From contig DCGJ01000081.1 in assembly GCA_002315495.1 (NCBI GenBank), positions 7,812-20,969 of the forward strand: a stretch of 13,158 nucleotides of DNA, in the 5' to 3' direction. This document shows positions 1-5,455 of this stretch, piece after piece; position 1 is the first letter of the stretch; each line of letters opens with the position of its first letter. The notes under the pieces were generated by a model. It was not told the origin of the DNA and did no database searches. It saw only the letters and a program-made list of their open reading frames with translations. The position numbers were made by a program, and so were the translations under genes. The stretch is from Lachnoclostridium sp. UBA1781 (GTDB lineage: Bacteria; Bacillota; Clostridia; Lachnospirales; Lachnospiraceae).

Positions 1-520
1 TCCAAAGCTTCTTACGGAAGTTAAGATCACAGGAAACCGTAAGTCCTTTCGCTTTTGCTGCTTTTAAAGCAATCTCGGTAAGCTCGGCTGCCTTGTCACT
101 GATCGCCGGAGTAATTCCTGTAAAATGGAACCAGTCGGCACCATCAAAGATACGATCGAAATCAAAATCTTCTGCAGTTGCCTCTGAAATGGCACTGTGC
201 GCACGATCATATACGACTTTGGAAGGACGAACGGACGCACCGGTCTCCAAATAGTAGATTCCGATTCGTTCCCCACCTCTTGAAATCATCGAGGTGTCAA
301 CTCCCTTTGCACGAAGAGATTCCACACACGCATCCCCGATTTCATTGTCCGGAAGCTTCGTTACAAAAGAAACATCATATCCAAAATTAGCAAGAGAAAC
401 GGCTACATTTGCCTCTCCTCCGCCATAACACACATCAAAGCTTTGAGCCATGGTAAATCTCTGATAACCAGGGGTAGAAAGTCGAAGCATAATCTCACCC
501 ATGGTAACAATCTTTTTCAT
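1..520 (-). CDS. kdgK: 2-keto-3-deoxygluconate kinase (PfkB family), 5' part, truncated by window edge
   Basis: Reading the minus strand from ATG at 520 gives 173 codons open to the window edge, about half of the usual ~310-340 aa. The product should phosphorylate 2-keto-3-deoxygluconate (KDG) with ATP to KDPG, the cytoplasmic step that feeds hexuronate breakdown into the Entner-Doudoroff aldolase. Seen: an N-terminal MGEIMLRLSTPG stretch, the PfkB glycine signature GGGEANVAVSLANFG (about 33-47), the substrate-binding segment RIGIYYLETGASVRPS (85-100), and CDLNFRKKLW (164-173), which matches the DLNxRxxLW motif of KDG kinases. The start is fixed by a Shine-Dalgarno AGGAGGGG (526-533). It is divergent from uxaC, the isomerase that opens the same pathway, which supports KDG over a generic sugar substrate. 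The ATP-binding C-terminal half lies outside the window, so catalytic completeness cannot be judged. Confidence 0.9.
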   Translation of the reverse strand, partial: MKKIVTMGEIMLRLSTPGYQRFTMAQSFDVCYGGGEANVAVSLANFGYDVSFVTKLPDNEIGDACVESLRAKGVDTSMISRGGERIGIYYLETGASVRPSKVVYDRAHSAISEATAEDFDFDRIFDGADWFHFTGITPAISDKAAELTEIALKAAKAKGLTVSCDLNFRKKLW

Positions 521-556
521 ACCAACCCCTCCTAAATAATATCAAACCTACAAGAT

Positions 557-585
557 ATAGTATCATAAAAGCCACTGTTCTTCAA
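557..585 (-). promoter_or_regulatory. Predicted sigma-A promoter of kdgK
   Basis: On the minus strand, TTGAAG (580-585) is followed after a 17-nt spacer by TACTAT (557-562), with an extended-10 TG one base before the -10 hexamer. Each hexamer matches the consensus at 4 of 6 positions. This places the transcript start near 550 and leaves a leader of about 30 nt that holds the kdgK Shine-Dalgarno. This is a visual call only. Confidence 0.5.
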
Positions 586-606
586 CGATTTTTTCCTCAT
601 TTTGAC

Positions 607-618
607 ACAAAATTTTGT
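607..618. promoter_or_regulatory. 12-bp palindrome between divergent kdgK and uxaC promoters (candidate operator)
   Basis: ACAAAATTTTGT is a perfect palindrome lying between the two predicted -35 elements (580-585 for kdgK and 630-635 for uxaC). That position would let one regulator act on both genes. Hexuronate genes are commonly controlled by LacI- or GntR-family repressors, but no regulator gene is visible here and A/T-only cores arise easily by chance, so the role is inference. Confidence 0.3.
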
Positions 619-629
619 AGTTTTGGTAC

Positions 630-658
630 TTGAGATACTATTTCTAGTGTGCTATGAT
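630..658 (+). promoter_or_regulatory. Predicted sigma-A promoter of uxaC
   Basis: TTGAGA (630-635, 5 of 6 consensus) and TATGAT (653-658, 5 of 6) are separated by exactly 17 nt, with an extended-10 TG at 650-651. The predicted start near 665 gives a leader of about 55 nt. The ATG at 654 that would extend uxaC upstream lies inside this -10 element, which argues against that start. Confidence 0.65.
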
Positions 659-674
659 GTTACTGATGCGAAAA

Positions 675-688
675 CTTGTTAACACAAG
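675..688. promoter_or_regulatory. Inverted repeat in the uxaC leader (candidate operator)
   Basis: CTTGT-TAAC-ACAAG forms a 5-bp inverted repeat with a 4-nt spacer and contains the 8-bp palindrome TGTTAACA. It lies 10 nt or more downstream of the predicted uxaC start of transcription, a usual place for a repressor roadblock. The assignment is speculative because no cognate regulator is in the window. Confidence 0.25.
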
Positions 689-705
689 ATACGCAAATAC
701 AAACC

Positions 706-710
706 GGAGG
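706..710 (+). promoter_or_regulatory. Shine-Dalgarno that sets the uxaC start
   Basis: GGAGG ends 9 nt before the ATG at 720. No comparable site precedes the in-frame ATG at 654, so translation should begin at 720. Confidence 0.75.
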
Positions 711-719
711 ACACAAACC

Positions 720-2126
720 ATGGCTTTTATGGATCGTGATTTTTTGTTGACAAGCGAAACCGCTAAGACACTTTATCATATGTATGCTGCACAGATGCCG
801 ATTATCGACTATCACTGCCACATTGAAGCCAGGGAAATTGCCGAAGATGTGCATTTTGATACGATAACACAGCTTTGGCTTGGTGCCGATCACTATAAAT
901 GGCGTCAGATGCGTACCAATGGGATTGAGGAGCGCTATATTACCGGTGATGCCGATGATTTCGAAAAGTTTTATGCCTGGGCTTCCACTTTGGAGCGTGC
1001 TGTCGGCAACCCTCTTTATCACTGGAGTCACTTGGAACTTCAGCGTTACTTCAACATTTATGAGCCACTCACCACGGCAAATGCTCGCCGCATTTTCGAT
1101 GAGTGTAATGAAAAGCTGAAGGATCCTTCCATGTCCGCCAAGGGTTTGATTTTGCAATCCAATGTGAAATTGCTTTGTACGACCGATGATCCTGCAGATG
1201 ACCTTAAGTATCATAAGATTCTTGCTGCTGATACCACTTTTCCGGTTAAGGTTCTTCCGGCCTTTCGTCCGGACAATGTGCTCTACATTGAAAAGGATGG
1301 TTTCCGTGATTACATGGAAAAGCTCGGTGCAGTTCAACATACTTTTATAAAAGATATTGACGCACTTCTTTCTGTGCTTCATCAGAGACTGGAGTATTTT
1401 AATGTTAATGGTTGCAAGGTGTCCGATCACGGTCTTGCTTATGTTATGTATGAGCCGTGCACGAAGGACGAAGCAAACCGCATTCTCCTTAAGAAACTAA
1501 ACGGCGAAGCCATTACCACCGAGGAGGAACTTCAGTATAAGACTTATATGCTCTCCTTCTTAAGTGCCGAGTATTCCCGTCTCGGATGGGTGATGCAGCT
1601 CCATTATGGAGTGAAACGCGACAATAATACATATATGTTCCAGAGAATCGGTGCAAACACCGGTTTTGATTGCATTGATAATTATACACCGATTGCTTCT
1701 TTGGCTGAATTTATGAACAGTCTTGCAAGGACCGAACAGCTACCAAAGACGATTTTGTATTCCCTGAACCCGATTGACAATGCTGCCATCGATGCCTTAA
1801 TCGGATGCTTCCAGGATTCCTCCTGTGTTGGTAAGATTCAGCACGGATCCGCGTGGTGGTTCAATGATAACAAAGCAGGTATGACAGACCAGATGACCAG
1901 TCTTGCTAATCTTGGTCTTCTTTCCCGTTTCGTTGGAATGTTAACCGATTCCCGTAGCTTTTTATCTTATACCAGACATGAATATTTCCGTCGTATTCTT
2001 TGCGAAATGCTCGGAAATCTTGTTGTTAACGGCGAATATCCGGAGGATATGCAGCTTCTCAGCTCTATTGTTTGTGATATTTCGTATAATAATTGTAATA
2101 CTTATTTCGATTTTAAACTCTCGTAA
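720..2126 (+). CDS. uxaC: Uronate isomerase (glucuronate/galacturonate isomerase)
   Basis: A 468-aa cytoplasmic enzyme of the amidohydrolase-related superfamily. It interconverts D-glucuronate and D-fructuronate, and D-galacturonate and D-tagaturonate, the first intracellular step in using pectin- or glucuronoxylan-derived uronates. The length matches E. coli UxaC (470 aa), and similarity by eye runs from end to end. Seen: an N-terminal FMDRDFLL, the metal-site DYHCH (30-34), GDHYKWR-like and MRTNG segments (about 57-68), GNPLYHWSHLEL, TTDDP, KVLPAFRPD, GCKVSDH, WWFNDNKAGM, and the C-terminal LTDSRSFLSYTRHEYFRRIL block. The frame is open from 654, but the Shine-Dalgarno at 706-710 and the promoter at 630-658 support the ATG at 720. 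It is divergent from kdgK, which acts later in the same pathway, and the intervening steps (UxaB/UxuB, UxaA/UxuA) are not in this window. The stop codon is embedded in the terminator hairpin. Confidence 0.97.
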   Translation: MAFMDRDFLLTSETAKTLYHMYAAQMPIIDYHCHIEAREIAEDVHFDTITQLWLGADHYKWRQMRTNGIEERYITGDADDFEKFYAWASTLERAVGNPLYHWSHLELQRYFNIYEPLTTANARRIFDECNEKLKDPSMSAKGLILQSNVKLLCTTDDPADDLKYHKILAADTTFPVKVLPAFRPDNVLYIEKDGFRDYMEKLGAVQHTFIKDIDALLSVLHQRLEYFNVNGCKVSDHGLAYVMYEPCTKDEANRILLKKLNGEAITTEEELQYKTYMLSFLSAEYSRLGWVMQLHYGVKRDNNTYMFQRIGANTGFDCIDNYTPIASLAEFMNSLARTEQLPKTILYSLNPIDNAAIDALIGCFQDSSCVGKIQHGSAWWFNDNKAGMTDQMTSLANLGLLSRFVGMLTDSRSFLSYTRHEYFRRILCEMLGNLVVNGEYPEDMQLLSSIVCDISYNNCNTYFDFKLS

Positions 2127-2146
2127 TCCTACGGGAGTTTATTTTT
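2115..2146 (+). terminator. Intrinsic terminator of uxaC, overlapping its stop codon
   Basis: An 11-bp stem pairs 2115-2125 with 2130-2140, including one G-T wobble, around a 4-nt loop, and is followed by a T-rich tract (2142-2146). The TAA stop at 2124-2126 lies within the stem and loop, so the last uxaC codons serve both purposes. Confidence 0.75.
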
Positions 2147-2173
2147 GAAAATGCGGCAGCATTTTCATATATA
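2145..2173 (+). promoter_or_regulatory. Possible pyrBI promoter
   Basis: TTGAAA (2145-2150, 5 of 6 consensus) and TATATA (2168-2173, 4 of 6) are spaced by 17 nt. A second -10-like hexamer, TATACT (2192-2197, 5 of 6), lies closer to pyrB but has no good -35 at the right distance. The predicted leader is too short for a typical PyrR antiterminator/terminator leader, and no such structure is seen. Which element is used is uncertain. Confidence 0.4.
2146..2167. repeat. 9-bp inverted repeat between uxaC terminator and pyrB
   Basis: TGAAAATGC (2146-2154) and GCATTTTCA (2159-2167) pair perfectly around the loop GGCA. It follows immediately after the uxaC terminator but has no T-run on its 3' side. 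It overlaps the spacer of a possible pyrB promoter, so it may be an operator, a second RNA hairpin or a weak terminator. The sequence alone does not decide among these. Confidence 0.5.
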
Positions 2174-2208
2174 TAACCCCAAACTCATAATTATACTATA
2201 CATTACAC

Positions 2209-2213
2209 GGAGG
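2209..2213 (+). promoter_or_regulatory. Shine-Dalgarno that sets the pyrB start
   Basis: GGAGG ends 5 nt before ATG at 2219. An in-frame GTG at 2213 overlaps this site and so cannot be the start that it serves. Confidence 0.8.
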
Positions 2214-2218
2214 TGCTT

Positions 2219-3145
2219 ATGAGACACTTAATCAACCCAATGGACCTGTCTACCGAAGAGGTAAACAACATTCTGGCATTGGCCAAGAAAATTATGGCCA
2301 ACCCGGAAAAATATGCTCACGTATGTGAAGGCAAGAAGCTTGCAACCCTCTTCTATGAGCCAAGTACCAGAACACGTTTGAGCTTCGAGGCTGCCATGTT
2401 GAATCTTGGTGGAAAGACCTTAGGTTTTCATTCTGCGGATTCCTCTTCTGCTTCCAAGGGAGAAAGCGTTGCGGACACAATTCGAATCATTAACTGCTAT
2501 GCAGATATCGTAGCAATGCGTCATCCAAAGGAAGGTGCTCCGCTTGTTGCTTCCAAATATTCCAGAATTCCGGTCATCAATGCAGGTGATGGCGGTCATA
2601 TGCACCCGACACAGACCTTGACTGACCTTCTGACTATGTCTGAGTTAAATGGTCGTCTTGAGAACCTGACGATCGGCTTCTGCGGTGACTTAAAGTTTGG
2701 TCGTACCGTACATTCTCTCATTAATGCCATGGTTCGTTATCCGGGTGTAAAATTCGTCCTCATCTCTCCGGAAGAACTTAAGATTCCGGCATACCTTCGT
2801 GAGGAAACCTTGGATGCAAAAGGAATTCCTTACAAAGAAGTATCCAATCTCGAGGCCGTTATGCCTGAGCTTGATGTCCTTTACATGACCCGCGTACAGA
2901 AGGAACGTTTCTTTAACGAAGAAGATTATATCCGTTTGAAGGATACCTTCATCCTCGATAAGAAGAAGCTCGAAAATGCGAAGCAGGACATGTACATTCT
3001 TCATCCACTTCCACGTGTAAACGAAATCGCAGTTGAGGTAGATGATGATCCACGTGCCGCATATTTCCGTCAGGCACAGTTCGGTGTATATGCTCGTATG
3101 GCTTTGATTATAACACTGCTTGGTTTGGCAGATAAGGAGGTATAA
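2219..3145 (+). CDS. pyrB: Aspartate carbamoyltransferase, catalytic chain
   Basis: A 308-aa catalytic subunit (E. coli 311 aa) that condenses carbamoyl phosphate with L-aspartate to N-carbamoyl-L-aspartate, the committed step of pyrimidine synthesis in the cytoplasm. Seen: the carbamoyl-phosphate loop FYEPSTRTRLSFE (45-57), the mobile 80s loop with SSSASKGES (75-83; Lys80), MRHP (100-103), HPTQTLTDL (129-137), KFGRTVHS (159-166), TRVQKERF (224-231), and the HPLPR loop (262-266). The residues that contact carbamoyl phosphate and aspartate in the E. coli enzyme are therefore present. pyrI follows after a 3-nt gap, with its Shine-Dalgarno inside the last pyrB codons, so the two chains are translationally coupled and should form the allosteric c6r6-type holoenzyme. 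It sits downstream of a terminator and so is probably transcribed separately from uxaC. Confidence 0.98.
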   Translation: MRHLINPMDLSTEEVNNILALAKKIMANPEKYAHVCEGKKLATLFYEPSTRTRLSFEAAMLNLGGKTLGFHSADSSSASKGESVADTIRIINCYADIVAMRHPKEGAPLVASKYSRIPVINAGDGGHMHPTQTLTDLLTMSELNGRLENLTIGFCGDLKFGRTVHSLINAMVRYPGVKFVLISPEELKIPAYLREETLDAKGIPYKEVSNLEAVMPELDVLYMTRVQKERFFNEEDYIRLKDTFILDKKKLENAKQDMYILHPLPRVNEIAVEVDDDPRAAYFRQAQFGVYARMALIITLLGLADKEV

Positions 3146-3148
3146 AAT

Positions 3149-3580
3149 ATGTTGAATATCGGTGGATTAAAGCAGGGTGTGGTAATCGATCACATCGCAG
3201 CCGGCCAGGGAATGGCCATTTACGAATACTTGGAGCTTGGAAAGATTGACAGTTGTGTTGCAATCATCAAGAACGCTTCCAGCAATAAGATGGGCCGCAA
3301 GGACATCATTAAGATTGAGGGGCCGATTACCGTTGACCTTGACACACTCGCAGTTTTGGATCCGGACATCACCTTAAACTTCATTGAAAATGATGCCATT
3401 GTTGCAAAGCGTAAGGTTAACCTTCCGGAGACCGTTACGAACATTTTGAAGTGTAAGAACCCTCGTTGCATTACCAGCATCGAGCAGGAGCTTCCACACG
3501 TATTCAAGCTGACTGTTCCGGAAAAGCGCATTTACCGTTGTGTTTACTGTGATCAGAAATATAAGGAAGCAGGCCTGTAA
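3149..3580 (+). CDS. pyrI: Aspartate carbamoyltransferase, regulatory chain
   Basis: A 143-aa regulatory subunit, slightly shorter than E. coli PyrI (153 aa). It has no catalytic activity. It binds nucleotide effectors in its N-terminal domain and bridges PyrB trimers through a C-terminal zinc domain. Seen: GVVIDHI (10-16) and MGRKDIIKIEG (48-58), both conserved in the effector domain, and four zinc cysteines arranged CKNPRC (Cys102, Cys107) and CVYC (Cys131, Cys134). The start is preceded by AAGGAGG (3134-3140) within the end of pyrB. PyrI indicates feedback control of the enzyme at protein level by CTP and other nucleotides, as known for the E. coli holoenzyme. A strong hairpin terminator follows. 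Confidence 0.97.
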   Translation: MLNIGGLKQGVVIDHIAAGQGMAIYEYLELGKIDSCVAIIKNASSNKMGRKDIIKIEGPITVDLDTLAVLDPDITLNFIENDAIVAKRKVNLPETVTNILKCKNPRCITSIEQELPHVFKLTVPEKRIYRCVYCDQKYKEAGL

Positions 3581-3607
3581 GGTTCTAAAGACGCTCTTAC
3601 GAGATTT

Positions 3608-3641
3608 AAAATGCACCTGTCAATCGGACAGGTGCATTTTT
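3608..3641 (+). terminator. Intrinsic terminator of pyrBI, possibly bidirectional
   Basis: A perfect 14-bp stem pairs 3608-3621 with 3627-3640 around a 5-nt loop and ends in a run of five T. The left arm begins with four A, so the same hairpin read from the minus strand ends with four U in the RNA. It lies 16 nt past the stop codon of the convergent ABC cassette and probably ends that transcript too, although the minus-strand U-run is short. Confidence 0.88.
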
Positions 3642-3656
3642 GTGTACTAATATAGC

Positions 3657-4739
3657 TTATTTCTTTTTCTTATCGTGCTTGGTCTCGTCCTTATCGGAAT
3701 GCTTTTCTTTCTTTGCTTCCTCTTGCGATTCTTCCGCACAAATCACAATCTTTCCGTCTTCCACACTCATACGTACACGATTGCTCTTTACTCCAATCTC
3801 ATCCAGCATATCTCTTGGAATCTGTATACGACCGGCACGGTCCAAAATGGCATATTCGTCATGCGTATCTTCCGCGCTTGCCACAGAATCCTCAACTTCA
3901 TCCATGAAGCCCTTCAGTTCCTGCTTCTTCTCCGCTTTCATGATACGTTCACTACTAGTTTTACCGTCGCGAATCATAACGACACGACTTACCTTCTTCG
4001 CAAGGTTAATATCGTGGGTTACAATTACAATCGTAATACCGAGCTCTTTGTTCAGATAACGGAAAACATCCAAAATGACATCTGCTGTCTTCTGGTCAAC
4101 CGAACCGGTTGGCTCATCGGCAAGAAGAAGCTTTGGACGATTTGCAAGTGCGATTGCAATCGCAATTCGCTGCTGCTCACCACCGGACATCTGATTCAGT
4201 TTACTATCTTTCTTGTGAGCCATGCCAACAAGATTCAGAAGGTCTAATGCACGCTTCTCCGCATCTTTGCCACCATCTAAGAAACGCATCGGAAGCTCAA
4301 CATTCTGAAGCGCCGTCAGATACGGAAACAGGTTTCGTGCATTGTTCTGCCATACAAATCCAACGGTAGACTGCTTGTAATCAACCATCTGACGGTCTGT
4401 AAGCTTAAACAGGTCTTTTCCGTCTACATAAAGCTTACCTGCGCTTGGACGGTCAAGACCACCAAGCATATTTAAGAACGTGGATTTACCCGATCCGGAG
4501 CTACCAATCAGTGCAACAAACTCACCTCGATTAATTTTCAGCTCCAGACCTTGAAGTGCAAGCACCTCCGTGTCCTTCGTACGATAAATCTTTACCAGGT
4601 TCTCACAGAGAATCATGGTATTCTCATCCAAATCATCCTCGAGCTCGCCGGTTTTTGTCTGTGCATAAGCCTTCATGAAGGAATCCTTCAATTCATTTGA
4701 CAACTGGAGCTGCATCGGATTTTCAAACTCTTCTGCCAT
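3657..4739 (-). CDS. ABC exporter ATPase with C-terminal AbrB/SpoVT-like domain
   Basis: A 360-aa ATPase of the MacB/LolD class and the last gene of the cassette. Seen: an acidic N-terminal extension (1-40), A-loop Tyr52, Walker A GSSGSGKST (79-87), Q-loop Gln131, signature MSGGEQQ (184-190), Walker B LLLADE with catalytic Glu209, and the switch His242. The Q-loop region reads WQNNARNLFPYLTALQNV, about two residues longer than usual in LolD. After the ABC core comes a charged linker, then residues ~296-335 (YAILDRAGRIQIPRDMLDEI, then a VRMSVEDGKIVI strand), which match the swapped-hairpin AbrB/SpoVT/MazE fold. A Lys/Glu/Asp-rich tail ends the protein. It starts 2 nt after the preceding ATPase stop, with AAGGAGG inside that gene. 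It probably pairs with that ATPase under the shared permease. The role of the AbrB-like part is unknown: dimerisation, autoregulation, or a structural relic. Confidence 0.9.
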   Translation of the reverse strand: MAEEFENPMQLQLSNELKDSFMKAYAQTKTGELEDDLDENTMILCENLVKIYRTKDTEVLALQGLELKINRGEFVALIGSSGSGKSTFLNMLGGLDRPSAGKLYVDGKDLFKLTDRQMVDYKQSTVGFVWQNNARNLFPYLTALQNVELPMRFLDGGKDAEKRALDLLNLVGMAHKKDSKLNQMSGGEQQRIAIAIALANRPKLLLADEPTGSVDQKTADVILDVFRYLNKELGITIVIVTHDINLAKKVSRVVMIRDGKTSSERIMKAEKKQELKGFMDEVEDSVASAEDTHDEYAILDRAGRIQIPRDMLDEIGVKSNRVRMSVEDGKIVICAEESQEEAKKEKHSDKDETKHDKKKK

Positions 4740-4741
4740 GA

Positions 4742-5443
4742 TTATTCACCCTCCTTCTCGTTATTAAAGGTGGAGGAAATAATCTCTCCGTCCAAAATTT
4801 CAAATACACAATCGCCATACTCCATGATTTTCGGGTCATGCGTTGTCATAACGATCGTGATTCCTTCTTTCTTGATCAGCTCCTTGAAAATGCCGATAAC
4901 CTGCAAAGAGGTGGCACTATCGAGTTCACCGGTCGGCTCATCCGCAAAGATAACCTTTGGCTTATGAGCAATGGCACGGGCAATCGCAACTCGCTGCTGC
5001 TCACCACCGGACATTTCCTCCGGCATGTGGCTTACACGCTTGCTAAGACCAACCATTTTCAAAACCTCAAGTACACGCTCCTTGTAGTCACCCTTATAGT
5101 TTGCAAGACGCAGGGCGTATTCCACATTTTCATAAGCGGACATAACGGGAATCAACGCAACCGACTGGAAAATGTAGCCAATATGGGTACGACGAATCTT
5201 CTCGCGCTGACTCTCACTCATCTTTGTGATGTCTCCGCCATCCAAGGTAACAGAGCCCTCCGTCGGATAGTCAAGTGCGCTGATGATATTCAAAAGCGTC
5301 GTCTTACCGGAACCGGAGCGTCCCTTTAAAATCGTGAGGGACTTTTCCGGAACCTTGATATCAATTCCTTTTAAGGCCTCGAAGGTTCCTCCCGCTACCG
5401 GGAAGACTCTTCGAACGCCATCAACAACTAATAAATCACTCAT
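4742..5443 (-). CDS. ABC exporter ATPase, MacB/LolD type
   Basis: A 233-aa cytoplasmic ATPase of the usual length for the MacB/LolD/FtsE group, which powers FtsX-type (type VII) permeases that move substrates mechanically rather than through a channel. Seen: aromatic A-loop Phe14, Walker A GRSGSGKTT (41-49), Q-loop Gln93 (IFQ), signature MSGGEQQ (144-150), Walker B VIFADE with catalytic Glu169, and switch His202. No catalytic residue is visibly degenerate, so if it dimerises with the next ATPase both ATP sites may be active. It starts 12 nt after the permease stop, and its Shine-Dalgarno AAGGAGGGG (5449-5457) overlaps that stop. The substrate cannot be read from the sequence. Confidence 0.93.
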   Translation of the reverse strand: MSDLLVVDGVRRVFPVAGGTFEALKGIDIKVPEKSLTILKGRSGSGKTTLLNIISALDYPTEGSVTLDGGDITKMSESQREKIRRTHIGYIFQSVALIPVMSAYENVEYALRLANYKGDYKERVLEVLKMVGLSKRVSHMPEEMSGGEQQRVAIARAIAHKPKVIFADEPTGELDSATSLQVIGIFKELIKKEGITIVMTTHDPKIMEYGDCVFEILDGEIISSTFNNEKEGE

Positions 5444-5455
5444 TCCAACCCCTCC

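Noticed and set aside
602..607. Perfect TTGACA as the -35 of uxaC
   Set aside because: With a 16-19 nt spacer the downstream hexamers match the -10 consensus poorly (best about 3 of 6). The TTGAGA/TATGAT pair at 630-658 is better on every count.
654..719. Upstream extension of uxaC from ATG at 654
   Set aside because: That ATG lies within the predicted -10 hexamer (653-658), has no Shine-Dalgarno, and adds 22 residues absent from known UxaC. GGAGG at 706-710 points to 720.
660..1430. Long open frame on the minus strand opposite uxaC (256 aa)
   Set aside because: It is antisense to an end-to-end match to uronate isomerase and has no recognisable domain or Shine-Dalgarno. It is a shadow of the real gene.
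3675..4247. 190-aa open frame on the plus strand opposite the second ATPase
   Set aside because: Its translation has no family resemblance and the minus strand carries every ABC motif. Shadow.
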